A stretch of DNA of 64,000 nucleotides from UBA1952 sp965200035 (lineage in GTDB: Bacteria > Bacteroidota > Bacteroidia > Chitinophagales > Chitinophagaceae), in assembly GCA_965200035.1 (NCBI GenBank), contig OZ241334.1, positions 1,116,001-1,180,000 of the forward strand, read 5' to 3'. The position numbers and the translations under genes are program-made. The notes under the pieces were generated by a model. The model was not told the origin of the DNA and made no database searches. It saw only the letters and a program-made list of their open reading frames with translations. Positions within the stretch are counted from its first letter, which is position 1. Every line of letters starts with the position of its first letter. This document shows positions 26,170-34,472 of this stretch, piece by piece.

Positions 26170-26715
26170 ATGAGCGCAAAAATCATCCCTTTCAATCCGA
26201 ACAACCACGGCTGCACAATCAAGGGAAGCAGCAATCTCTATCTCTTCACAGACGCGGCCTGGCTTTACGCCAAAGCGTTGCTCTGGCCGGCCTTCACGCC
26301 CGACCGGGAAGCGGTTGAGCAAGCGAAGACGTTCATCAAAAAATACTTTGAGGCTACCCGCTGCTCAGCCAAGTCATTCATCGCTTTCTGCGAGCGTGTA
26401 GCGCTTACCAATCGCTACCTCGCGGCCAATCCGAAGCGGTATGTGCCTTCACCGGAAGTGTGGCTGAATCCCTTCTACGATTATGGCTTCTGCGGCACGC
26501 TTGCCTGGCTGCGTCAGGTCAATAAGCAGCGCCAGGTCATTCCGGGCTACATGGATCACATCAACGTCCTGGCCAACCACTACCTGACGTTCATTCAGCG
26601 CCCCTGCCGCGATGCGGTGACCGCCTGCCAGGAAAAGCTGAGCTACCTCGGTGCCGAGCATATGCTGAAAGAGTTTTATGCAGCCGTGGTGATGTTCACC
26701 TACTACAACAAGTAA
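26170..26715 (+). CDS. Element left-end protein, unknown
   Basis: I take the ATG at 26170 (181 residues) because the product then begins MSAKIIPFNP, like the small protein at 52233 (MSAKIIELPS) near the other end. It is largely helical with many aromatic residues, for example AWLYAKALLWPAFTPDREAV and CGTLAWLRQVNKQRQV. Several Cys and His are present without a recognisable metal motif. No family is recognised. It is the first gene of the long rightward operon, 40 bp before an HTH gene, so an early or regulatory role is possible. Confidence 0.7.
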   Translation: MSAKIIPFNPNNHGCTIKGSSNLYLFTDAAWLYAKALLWPAFTPDREAVEQAKTFIKKYFEATRCSAKSFIAFCERVALTNRYLAANPKRYVPSPEVWLNPFYDYGFCGTLAWLRQVNKQRQVIPGYMDHINVLANHYLTFIQRPCRDAVTACQEKLSYLGAEHMLKEFYAAVVMFTYYNK

Positions 26716-26755
26716 ATCCATCAGCCCAGTTCACACTGCCTAAAACATTCAACGC

Positions 26756-26992
26756 ATGAAACAGAATCTGCCAACAGAGCAATCTAGGGACGACGGGGTA
26801 GCCTTTCCGCTAAAGCCCTACACCACCAGTCAGCTCGCTATGCTGTATGGGGTCACGCCCCCAACACTACGCAAATGGCTGAGGCCATTTACCACCGCAA
26901 TCGGTGAAAAGAACGGACACTTCTACACCATCGCCCAGGTAAAAAGCATCCTCATAAATCTGGGCATACCCGGCGATATGTTCAGCGAATAA
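26756..26992 (+). CDS. Small helix-turn-helix protein, left-end paralogue
   Basis: The 78-residue product contains LKPYTTSQLAMLYGVTPPTL and RKWLRPFTTAIGEKNGHFYT, a winged MerR/excisionase-like HTH widespread in Bacteroidota mobile elements. It is clearly paralogous to the protein at 51907, with KPY, LAxLY, (K/R)WLxPF, IGEKxG and LGxP in common. Such proteins act as transcription or recombination-directionality factors. An AATCGGAAA motif lies just downstream, as it does after the other paralogue. Confidence 0.8.
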   Translation: MKQNLPTEQSRDDGVAFPLKPYTTSQLAMLYGVTPPTLRKWLRPFTTAIGEKNGHFYTIAQVKSILINLGIPGDMFSE

Positions 26993-27139
26993 AAAGGAAA
27001 AAATCGCAAAAAATCGGAAACGTTCAGAAAAGATTCAGCACAGTCGATCACGTTCGGTCTCAATCGGAAAAAGACCCCCTCCCCGCCGTCGGAACTTTGT
27101 GATAAATCAGCCCGAAAAACTAACATTTTGACACCTCGT

Positions 27140-27427
27140 ATGACACACAATCCACTTTCAGCTTACTTCGCCACCGAGCATTCAAACACGCTCATCTGCA
27201 CGTCTGCAGGTGTTATCGGCGGGGTCACAAAAGCGTTCATCACGCCGCATCTGCTCAACATCACTTTTGATGGCAGCTTCACGGTAGCCGGCTACGCGGC
27301 CTTATCATCTATCGCGGCATACTTCGCCAAAGAAGGCATCGGCTGGCTGCATAAAAGGCTGCTGCGCTTTATGAGCCAAAAGGCAAAAAATCCCGCAGGG
27401 GGAAAAGGAGGAAAGGCCCATGAGTAA
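27140..27427 (+). CDS. Small membrane protein
   Basis: From the ATG at 27140 the product has 95 residues. Two hydrophobic segments are seen (TLICTSAGVIGGVTKAFI and FTVAGYAALSSIAAYFAK), followed by a basic tail (HKRLLRFMSQKAKNP and GGKGGK). The topology resembles small virion-membrane or holin-like proteins, but no family is recognised. It overlaps the next gene by 8 bp, so the two are coupled. Confidence 0.65.
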   Translation: MTHNPLSAYFATEHSNTLICTSAGVIGGVTKAFITPHLLNITFDGSFTVAGYAALSSIAAYFAKEGIGWLHKRLLRFMSQKAKNPAGGKGGKAHE

Positions 27428-27926
27428 GCTGCTCACAATCGGGTTGCTGGCGGGCGGCGGATTCCTTGCCTACCGTGCCTTTCAGCTTAATGCCCTGGCC
27501 GGTAACATCTCTACCCGGATCACGGCGGTAAGAGTTCACCAGCTCAACCTAAGCGGACTGACGATTGCAATCGGGGTAGCGGTAAACAACCCAACCCGAA
27601 GCACGGTCACGATTTCAAAGCCGGTAGTGATTTTGACTTCCAACGGGCAGTACGTAGGCGAATCGGACGCGGAAGGAAAGTCGTTCACTATCGGTGCGCA
27701 GAAGGTTTCCTCCATCGGCGACATCCTGATAAAGATTCCACTGGCCAGCACGATGACGCTCTTTAAGGGCATTAACCTCACCGGCCTGTTTGCTGCTTTC
27801 AAAGGTCAATCCCTGGTAGCTGCCGCGCAATCCGCCATCTCACAGATCAAGGTGCCGATTGAAGCCCAGATTTCGCTCTATGCCGATTCACTCTTCGTAA
27901 AGTTACCTGCCACCCGCGTACTCTAA
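27420..27926 (+). CDS. Membrane-anchored LEA14-like beta-sandwich protein
   Basis: The 168-residue product has an N-terminal anchor (LLTIGLLAGGGFLAYRAF) and a beta-sandwich with NLSGLTIAIGVAVNNPTRST, the V-x-N-P pattern of LEA2/WHy domains. The end (KVPIEAQISLYADSLFVKLP) matches the last strands of that fold. LEA2 domains are adhesive or stress-related Ig-like folds and are found on phage and membrane proteins. Here a virion-membrane or envelope-anchored structural role is inferred. Confidence 0.7.
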   Translation: MSKLLTIGLLAGGGFLAYRAFQLNALAGNISTRITAVRVHQLNLSGLTIAIGVAVNNPTRSTVTISKPVVILTSNGQYVGESDAEGKSFTIGAQKVSSIGDILIKIPLASTMTLFKGINLTGLFAAFKGQSLVAAAQSAISQIKVPIEAQISLYADSLFVKLPATRVL

Positions 27927-27956
27927 CCACTATCTCATTTCATCAATCATTCAGCC

Positions 27957-29879
27957 ATGCCAACAGCCAGCATACCATACCGCCCCGACGACCGCGAAAT
28001 AAGCGCGGGGCAGCGCGTGCTGCGCACCGATGGGGCGAAGTACGACCGCTACTTCAGCCGGCCACGCCACGAGGACAAGATTGTGTTTGAGGATGGCGAG
28101 GTAGATGATACGCTGGTGCTGATGGAACGGGTGATTCACACCTATCTGGAAGATACCTCACCAATCGCGCAACTGCTGCGCAAAGACAATGTTGATGCTA
28201 CCATCCGCGCCGTTTGGGATTTTCTCTACAACAATGTTCAGTATAAGCTTGACCAGCGCGGGTTAGAGCAGCTGCGTAGGCCCGCAAGAAGCTGGGCAGA
28301 ACGCTCCACCGGCATTGACTGCGACTGCTTCTCAATTTTCGCATCATCCATCCTTACCAACCTTGGCATTCAGCACAGCCTGCGCGTAACGAGGTACAGC
28401 CAACCCACCTGGCAGCACGTTTACGTGGTAGTGCCGAAAGACGGCAAGAGCGTTACTGGTGGCTACTATACGGTTGATGCCGTCCTTGCTCGCGCCGATT
28501 ATGAAAAGCCCTTCACCGCTAAAAAAGATTACAAGATGAGCCTCTCAGGAATAAACATCGCGGTACTGTCCGGCGTGGACGGTGCGGATGATAATGGCCA
28601 AACGCCAATGGATGTGCTGATGGGGTTTGACGATGCCACCACGTACCCAATCGGTAGCACCTCCGACGCCAACGCATCTCACTACGAGAACGAGCTGTAC
28701 AAGTTCCTGGTGGCTACTCGCCAAACCATCAATGGCGCACCCGACGCCTTCCGTGAAGCTACCGGCGGCAACCCGTCCGACACGGTAAAAATGCTTGACT
28801 ATGCAATCCAATACTGGTACACTGACAAACGAGACGCTGCCCTCGGCCAGCTCGAAAAAAACGAAGAAACGCTCAACACGCTGGCAGGCTTTGGTGCTTT
28901 CAATCATGTCGAGATTACCGGCTTTAATGAGGCTGAGCTATACGGTGATGACGATGCTCACGAATTAGGTCAGCTCGGCAAAGCGAAGGGCAAAGCCAAG
29001 AAGCCATCTAAGTTCTTTTCCGGCATCAAGAAGGCCGTGAAGAAAGTAAACATCGGCAAGGCGCTTGTTCGATTCAATCCCGCCACCATCGCTATCCGCA
29101 ATGGCTTTCTGCTGGCCCTGAAACTCAACATCGGCAAGATGTCCGAGAAAATGAAGTGGGCCTATGCCACACCGCAACAAGCCGCCGCAAAGCGCATTTC
29201 CCCGGCTCACGTTGCCGCATCAAAGTCGGCAGTGGCTAAGATTGAAAAGATGTTTACCAAGCTGGGTGGCAAACCGGAAAACCTACGCAAAGCCGTGCTG
29301 CACGCAAAGAAGGGCCATCTCAATGGCTTAGGGCAACTAGGCGTAGCGCCGCTGGCTGCTGGTCTTGCCGCTGCCATTCCCTTCATCAAAGTGGTAATGG
29401 ACGTATTGAAGAAATCGGGGCTGGTGAAGCCAGGTGAAAAGGCCGAGCTGACACCGGACGGCGAATCAACCACGCAGGCCGACCGACTTCTTGATGTGGC
29501 CGATGCAGGTGCGCAACTTATGGTACAATCCGGCAGCAGCACCGAGGATGCCGGCGAAGACGCCGGGAACAGTTTGCTGCCTGCGACGACCGATGCATTC
29601 CAATACGAGCCAATAGCAGACGTTGAGGGAAGCACTGGTGTGGATGGCCTCGGTTCCATCTTCGGCACTGTGGGTGACTTCTTCCGGGGCAATCCGGGTC
29701 TGGCGCTTGCACTTACCGCCGGCGGTGCTTACATGATCTACAATGCTACCTCCGGCGGCGGTGGCAGAGCATCGCCCGGCGTAGCTGGCCTGGGCAGCCT
29801 GCATAGCCATCACAGGCGAGTACCTAAGAAGAAAGCCCGCGTTTCCCGTAGCAAAGTCCCCGTCTTCAAGCTTCATTGA
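27957..29879 (+). CDS. Transglutaminase-fold cysteine protein with GLG-motif linkers
   Basis: The 640-residue product has a transglutaminase-like core. Cys122 in STGIDCDCFSIFASSILT, His154 in TWQHVYVVVP and Asp174 in YYTVDAVL form the expected Cys-His-Asp triad. A helical middle region follows, then a basic segment (about residues 345-400) and a C-terminal hydrophobic segment ALALTAGGAYMIYN with a Lys/Arg-rich tail. Three hydrophobic-x-Gly-Leu-Gly peptides occur at 455, 562 and 609, with LAGFG as a looser copy near 307. The fold serves proteases and crosslinkers, so it could process or crosslink virion proteins. Its length and membrane segment suggest a virion component. Confidence 0.75.
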   Translation: MPTASIPYRPDDREISAGQRVLRTDGAKYDRYFSRPRHEDKIVFEDGEVDDTLVLMERVIHTYLEDTSPIAQLLRKDNVDATIRAVWDFLYNNVQYKLDQRGLEQLRRPARSWAERSTGIDCDCFSIFASSILTNLGIQHSLRVTRYSQPTWQHVYVVVPKDGKSVTGGYYTVDAVLARADYEKPFTAKKDYKMSLSGINIAVLSGVDGADDNGQTPMDVLMGFDDATTYPIGSTSDANASHYENELYKFLVATRQTINGAPDAFREATGGNPSDTVKMLDYAIQYWYTDKRDAALGQLEKNEETLNTLAGFGAFNHVEITGFNEAELYGDDDAHELGQLGKAKGKAKKPSKFFSGIKKAVKKVNIGKALVRFNPATIAIRNGFLLALKLNIGKMSEKMKWAYATPQQAAAKRISPAHVAASKSAVAKIEKMFTKLGGKPENLRKAVLHAKKGHLNGLGQLGVAPLAAGLAAAIPFIKVVMDVLKKSGLVKPGEKAELTPDGESTTQADRLLDVADAGAQLMVQSGSSTEDAGEDAGNSLLPATTDAFQYEPIADVEGSTGVDGLGSIFGTVGDFFRGNPGLALALTAGGAYMIYNATSGGGGRASPGVAGLGSLHSHHRRVPKKKARVSRSKVPVFKLH

Positions 29880-29953
29880 TTTCGCAGGCATTCCCACAAC
29901 TACAGAAGCGTTCAATCACGCACAATCCTCAATCTCAAAATCAATCCATTCTC

Positions 29954-30499
29954 ATGGCAAACACAAAATCCAAAGCCCTTTCCAAAAAGGCAATGACTGA
30001 TGAGCTGATGATGGTAGCAAAAGTGGCCGGCGGCTTTATCGCCGGCACCGTAGCCATCAATGCCGCAGAAAAGGTGATGAAGGTGGACAGCTCGTCCAAG
30101 GTACCGAAGCGGCTGCTTGCACCCATAGCCGTTGCCGCAGCCGGTGCCGTCCTATCCATCAAGGCAAAGAGCCCGGCCATTAAGCAGATGGCTGCCGGCG
30201 TAGGCGCGGCAGGCGCAGTCCGCGCAATGAAAGCGGTAGCACCGAATGCAACCATCCTGAGTGGCCTCGGTGGTGCCGAAGACGAAAACCTGGGTCTCAC
30301 ACCGCTCTCAGCCATCTCGCAAAACGAGGAATGGGTGTACCGGGACAACAGCGGCCACTTGGCCTTCCCCGACCTCGGCGAAGTACAGTCACCGGAATCA
30401 ACGAGCGGCTACTTCGTGGATTCCCCCGCCTACCTCGGCGATTCATCCACACGCGATGATGCAGGTATGCTTGGCGTCCAGGACGCAGAAATCCTGTAA
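29954..30499 (+). CDS. Membrane protein with a GLG motif
   Basis: The ATG at 29954 gives 181 residues; an earlier start at 29876 would only add a leader overlapping the previous stop. A Lys-rich N-terminus is followed by two or three hydrophobic segments (MMVAKVAGGFIAGTVAINAA, LLAPIAVAAAGAVLSI, MAAGVGAAGAVRAM). LSGLG at residues 102-106 then separates the membrane part from an acidic, disordered C-terminal tail. The design fits a virion-membrane protein whose tail might be cleaved off at LSGLG. No family is recognised. Confidence 0.7.
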   Translation: MANTKSKALSKKAMTDELMMVAKVAGGFIAGTVAINAAEKVMKVDSSSKVPKRLLAPIAVAAAGAVLSIKAKSPAIKQMAAGVGAAGAVRAMKAVAPNATILSGLGGAEDENLGLTPLSAISQNEEWVYRDNSGHLAFPDLGEVQSPESTSGYFVDSPAYLGDSSTRDDAGMLGVQDAEIL

Positions 30500-30620
30500 C
30501 ACCCATTATTAGTTCTCGCTCATTGAAAGGCATGGCGGTAGCCTATAAGCCATCGCTATGTCCTGACAATTCCACCAACAACGCTTCAACCACATTTTCA
30601 AAACAATTCAATCAATCCGT

Positions 30621-31319
30621 ATGAACTTCTCTTTAGGCGCTGTCGCCGATTCTGATGTAAGCCTGCTCGGCGCAATGAACGAACAGGAATTCCTGAACGC
30701 GGTAGACACTGCCGCACCCGCCGAGAAAGCCAAGCTTTTCCGGCGCATGAAGGGCGCCGCGTCCACCTCGTCCGGTTCCCGCCGTGAGTTTGAAAAGCGC
30801 ATTGGCCTGCTGCCAGCCGATGTGCAAAAAGGCCTGGCCAACCAGAGCCTTCAAATCACCGACACCTACCCTTATGTGGTGAAGCCGCTTGACGGTTCCA
30901 AGAACGCGAAGATGTTCCGGGACGACGACAACAAAGTGGTCGGAATGTCCAGCATCTCATCGGCCAAGTTCGAGAAAGGCAACTTTTTCCTGCTGCATGG
31001 CGTGCGTCTCATGTATGGCATTGCAGATCCCGGCGTCACTGATCCGTTCGGTGTAAACTTCGACCTGCTGCCCGACTTTATCCGCAACGGCGAGTTTGAG
31101 CTGAAGGCGAACAACACGACCATCATACCGGTGACTTCGTGCGAAGCATTCAACACGAAGGGTAACAACCGGGTGGTGCAAAACACCTTCATGCTCGACA
31201 ACCCGAAGATGCTGCGTGACCAGCAGGTGTTTGAGATGAACCTGGAATGGGGCAAGCCCGCACCAGAGCGCAGCTGGCTCAAGGCTGTATTCATCGGCTC
31301 ATCCATTGTGAAGGCTTAA
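30621..31319 (+). CDS. Candidate major capsid-like beta-rich protein
   Basis: The 232-residue product has a helical first third (residues 1-75) and a beta-rich remainder. Repeated amphipathic strands include FFLLHGVRLMYGIADPGVTD, RNGEFELKANNTTIIPVTSC and WLKAVFIGSSIVKA. The pattern of long strands joined by turns resembles a jelly-roll, which would suit a capsid subunit, and its place in the operon matches. I cannot confirm the fold from sequence alone, so the capsid call is inference. It ends convergently with the opposite-strand cargo gene, four bases overlapping. Confidence 0.5.
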   Translation: MNFSLGAVADSDVSLLGAMNEQEFLNAVDTAAPAEKAKLFRRMKGAASTSSGSRREFEKRIGLLPADVQKGLANQSLQITDTYPYVVKPLDGSKNAKMFRDDDNKVVGMSSISSAKFEKGNFFLLHGVRLMYGIADPGVTDPFGVNFDLLPDFIRNGEFELKANNTTIIPVTSCEAFNTKGNNRVVQNTFMLDNPKMLRDQQVFEMNLEWGKPAPERSWLKAVFIGSSIVKA

Positions 31320-31744
31320 TCGCGAGTAGTGCGTTGTATGCCATTCGCAATCCCGGACTTTATCATGCTACTATAGCCATCATCCGACAGGCAATGAGAA
31401 TGCTGCTGTGCAAGCGAATAGTGTTTAAGCGCTTCATCACGCTTACCCAAGTCTTCATGACACTTAGCAATGTTGAGGTAAAGGGAAGGGAGTAGAGTAA
31501 GCAAGGATTCGTTTCCCTCTTTAATAGCATAGCTCAGGGCGGTTTCATCCCAACGCAGCTTATCGGTAGGGCTTGGCTGATGCCGCGCTAAATAATGAGC
31601 TGCAACCGATTTTTCTAAGTCAGTTGTTGCTTCATCCCAAGCTTGCAGAAAAAGCAACACGGCCTGCTCAGGTTTCCCTTCGCCCTCGGACTGCATTCCC
31701 GCCGCACAAAGCTTATTGATTTTGTTCTCAGGGTCAAATAGCAT
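31316..31744 (-). CDS. TPR-like cargo protein on the opposite strand
   Basis: The ATG at 31744 gives 142 residues beginning MLFDPENKINKLCAAGMQSE, the start I recall for a small TPR-like Bacteroidota family. An upstream TTG frame would abut the next gene. Helix repeats are seen: KPEQAVLLFLQAWDEATTD, then SLYLNIAKCHEDLGKRDEAL and KHYSLAQQHSHCLSDDGY. It runs against the whole surrounding operon and has lower GC. That makes it an accessory (moron) gene probably taken from a host. Role unknown. Confidence 0.75.
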   Translation of the reverse strand: MLFDPENKINKLCAAGMQSEGEGKPEQAVLLFLQAWDEATTDLEKSVAAHYLARHQPSPTDKLRWDETALSYAIKEGNESLLTLLPSLYLNIAKCHEDLGKRDEALKHYSLAQQHSHCLSDDGYSSMIKSGIANGIQRTTRD

Positions 31745-31800
31745 ACAGGTTATCGCATTGATAGAATCCGCTTCAAAATAAGAATCAATCTCAGCAAACA

Positions 31801-32298
31801 ATGAAAAATCACTTCTGGCAGCACATCCGCATCCGCGTGAACAGCCCCGGCGCTTCTATCCGCTTCAATGTGGACAGCGAAAAGAGCTACAAGCGCGTCA
31901 AAGCTATCCGGATGATCTACCCGCAGACAATAGCCGAAATCGGCTCAACACTTGGCCTGACCTGCAACAACAAGGAAGTCTTTAAGGACGACCACGAAGT
32001 GCGGATGCTGACATGCGGACCAAACGTAGCCCCCAACAAGCGATTCTTTGAGTTTGAGGAAGTAGTGGATGCCGGTGGCAGCGTGATTAATGGCCGCTAC
32101 ACAGACGGTGCTATCAATCCCTTCCTGACGGCAAACGGCCAGGCAATATCCGGGGTGCTAGGTGTGAATGACTTCCTGCCTACTACGCCAAACGCTGCCC
32201 AGGCTGCAAACCCAAACACAGTTGTGTATCCATATGATGTGCAGATACAACTCTGGCTTACCAACGACGAGCTGCCTCACGCCACCACTGCTCACTAA
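31801..32298 (+). CDS. Beta-rich structural-like protein, paralogue of the next gene
   Basis: The 165-residue product begins FWQHIRIRVNSPGASIRFNV and continues through strands VKAIRMIYPQTIAEIGSTL and FFEFEEVVDAGGSVINGRYT, ending YPYDVQIQLWLTND. The next protein has the same order: (Q/H)-x-I-R-x-R-V, a V-x-I/V-G-I segment, a central Gly-Ser-x-I-x-G-x-Y block and a final Y-x-x-x-V/I-x-L strand. I infer a shared small jelly-roll-like fold and a capsid, penton or minor coat role. Confidence 0.5.
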   Translation: MKNHFWQHIRIRVNSPGASIRFNVDSEKSYKRVKAIRMIYPQTIAEIGSTLGLTCNNKEVFKDDHEVRMLTCGPNVAPNKRFFEFEEVVDAGGSVINGRYTDGAINPFLTANGQAISGVLGVNDFLPTTPNAAQAANPNTVVYPYDVQIQLWLTNDELPHATTAH

Positions 32299-32317
32299 TC
32301 GCTAACGACCCTGCTCA

Positions 32318-32917
32318 ATGTCACAATACTACTACCAGACGATCCGCGCAAGGGTACGCAATCCCTTCCTGCCGGTGGACATATCTACAAGGCTACCACT
32401 GCACCTCACGCGCATTGTCGGTATTCAGTGTCGTTACTCATCGGGTATCGAGCGGATAGTGCCGCGCATCACCGCAGACATCATTCAGCGGATTGGATGG
32501 TTCACGCTCGATGTAAATAACCGGAAGCGCCCGCTGGGTGTGTTTGATGTGCGATACGAGCGGCCATCTATAGACGCGAACAACGACTACCAGGAAATAG
32601 ATGTGCAGATCCAGGGCGGCAGCATGATAACCGGCACCTACAACAATGAGCTGCTTTATCCCTACGGGTCAACGGCGAATAAACCGGCTGCTGTGCCAGC
32701 TGCGACCGGAACGACAACACAACAGGGCGGGACGGTGATAGAATGGGGCGGCGACGGTGGCGGGGTACAAGAGGTTTCCTACGATGGATTATTCTTCGAC
32801 AGCCCAAAGATTAAGCCTGTTGATATTGGTGTGGTAAACCCGGCGGATACATCAAACTACGACGGCTACATCGTTGCCATCTACCTCAAGTGTCTTTCTG
32901 AAAAAACAATGAAATGA
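32318..32917 (+). CDS. Beta-rich structural-like protein, paralogue of the previous gene
   Basis: The 199-residue product starts YYYQTIRARVRNPFLPVDIS, has the central strand block NDYQEIDVQIQGGSMITGTY, and ends YDGYIVAIYLKCLSEK. The shared features with the gene at 31801 point to gene duplication within the element. A Gly/Pro-rich insertion (about residues 125-150, TGTTTQQGGTVIEWGGDGGG) could be a surface loop. Coat or vertex protein is inferred. Its stop overlaps the next start. Confidence 0.5.
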   Translation: MSQYYYQTIRARVRNPFLPVDISTRLPLHLTRIVGIQCRYSSGIERIVPRITADIIQRIGWFTLDVNNRKRPLGVFDVRYERPSIDANNDYQEIDVQIQGGSMITGTYNNELLYPYGSTANKPAAVPAATGTTTQQGGTVIEWGGDGGGVQEVSYDGLFFDSPKIKPVDIGVVNPADTSNYDGYIVAIYLKCLSEKTMK

Positions 32918-33264
32918 TCGAGCAACTAACCTACATCCGCAGGCAGATGGAACAGAGGGGCATCACCGTGGATTATGAATCACAGTACGACTTCACGCTG
33001 ACCGGCGAAGAAGGCGGCGAGCGGCAAATGGACTTTCAGAACCAGTTTATGTTCCTGCTCAACAAAGCTTCGCTGCCGGTGGGAACGAGCATCATCTCGG
33101 ACACCAACAGCATTGTAGTAGAAGGACTGAACGTTTCCACAGACAACGTAGAAGAGTTCTCAGGGCGCATCAACATCAACTTGCCAGACACGAAAGCAGA
33201 CGGCACACCACTCACCAGAGACGACGTTTACAACTTCCTGTTTTATCACATAATTCCGAAATAG
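32914..33264 (+). CDS. Unknown small element protein
   Basis: The 116-residue product starts in the stop of the previous gene (ATGA overlap), so it is translationally coupled. It has a helical N-terminus (YIRRQMEQRGITVDYESQYD) and a beta-rich C-terminus with IIPK at the end. I do not recognise the family. Position among structural genes suggests a minor virion or assembly protein. Confidence 0.6.
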   Translation: MIEQLTYIRRQMEQRGITVDYESQYDFTLTGEEGGERQMDFQNQFMFLLNKASLPVGTSIISDTNSIVVEGLNVSTDNVEEFSGRININLPDTKADGTPLTRDDVYNFLFYHIIPK

Positions 33265-33301
33265 TCAGGCACCGCGCCGTATCACATAACCGTATAACAA
33301 G

Positions 33302-34174
33302 ATGGCAAAGAAAGCGACCCCTTCACTCAACAGGCAGCGCCTGAACAATATGATGAAGCACCTGCTGAAGACCATTCGCTTGTTCGCATCGCAGGGCCAC
33401 CCGAATGTTTGCTACAACGCGCAGTTTTTCAGAGGTGGGAAGAAACAGAACCCGATTACCAAAGGCGAGATTGAATCCTTTTCAGATAACGTGCGCAGCT
33501 TCATCACCAGCGAGGATGCAGACACCGTAAGGATTGAGTTTATAGACGAGGATACCGGCAAAACCTTCTACACCAAAGTGCTCGATGAACTGATGCTGGA
33601 AGGCGAGGAACTGGAAGAGGAAGAGCAAGTGAAGGCCCAACCGGTGAACACCAACAACACCAACGGCTCAACTGGCTTTAATGGTCTCGGCGAGGCGCAG
33701 GTAAGGGAGATGAACGACATCATAGGCCGAAGACTGAGTGAGGAAAGGCGTAATGACGAGTTTACCAAGATGAGCCAGGAATTGACCGAGCTGCGTAGTC
33801 GAGCGGCTTCGCTGGAAGCCGAGAAGGAAGAGCTGGAAGTATCGCTGAAGGCAAAGAAGGAACTGGAATTTTATTCGGGCATCATAGGGGCAGCATTTCC
33901 AAAATTGGCACCACTATTCGTCGGCACGCCGCTGGCACAGGCCGCAGGCTTTTTAAATGGCACCAATGACTTAAAGGGTGCAGCGGTACCACCAAGAGCG
34001 CCCGATGATGAGGTAACCAGTATATCATCATTGGTCAGCGAATTCTGTGAGACGCTAAATACCCAGGAAGCCAGCGCCATCCACCTAATGTTCATGGCTT
34101 TTGAAGCGGACCGCAGCAAAATCCAAAGTGCCCTTCACTACATCAGTGTAGGTGGACCAGCACCGCCGCTCTAA
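33302..34174 (+). CDS. Coiled-coil element protein with a GLG motif
   Basis: The 290-residue product has a basic N-terminal domain (residues 1-100), an acidic stretch (EGEELEEEEQ), and an Asn/Thr-rich linker with GSTGFNGLGEAQ (FNGLG at 126-130). A coiled coil follows (MSQELTELRSRAASLEAEKE), then a hydrophobic, possibly membrane-active segment (PKLAPLFVGTPLAQAAGFL). The GLG motif lies exactly between the first domain and the coiled coil, as expected for a cleavable linker. No family is recognised. Confidence 0.65.
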   Translation: MAKKATPSLNRQRLNNMMKHLLKTIRLFASQGHPNVCYNAQFFRGGKKQNPITKGEIESFSDNVRSFITSEDADTVRIEFIDEDTGKTFYTKVLDELMLEGEELEEEEQVKAQPVNTNNTNGSTGFNGLGEAQVREMNDIIGRRLSEERRNDEFTKMSQELTELRSRAASLEAEKEELEVSLKAKKELEFYSGIIGAAFPKLAPLFVGTPLAQAAGFLNGTNDLKGAAVPPRAPDDEVTSISSLVSEFCETLNTQEASAIHLMFMAFEADRSKIQSALHYISVGGPAPPL

Positions 34175-34218
34175 CCGACAGGACGACATTTTTTTCAAAC
34201 AACAAATCCAAATTTCCT

Positions 34219-34425
34219 ATGGGCATTTTCAATAAGAAGCTGAGCACGACAAAGCAGCCGTTTACGGTGCCAATCACGCTACAGCGCGAGAGCGAAGCCG
34301 ATGCAAAAGTTGCGGCAGGCTCGCTGGCGGTGATAGCCGGCTACTTCGCCACCAAAGAGCTGGCAGCAGTCGCCAAGGCACTCAACAATCCGACAGTACG
34401 GGCACTCATTAAGGCTAAGCTCTAA
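34219..34425 (+). CDS. Small hydrophobic element protein
   Basis: The 68-residue product has a polar start and a hydrophobic helix (AKVAAGSLAVIAGYFATKEL) followed by a short amphipathic helix. It may be a virion-membrane peptide. It lies between the coiled-coil and the membrane protein genes. No family is recognised. Confidence 0.6.
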   Translation: MGIFNKKLSTTKQPFTVPITLQRESEADAKVAAGSLAVIAGYFATKELAAVAKALNNPTVRALIKAKL

Positions 34426-34472
34426 GCCTGCTTTCAAACGATTTACGCGAACGACAAACACCCTCTCTCACA

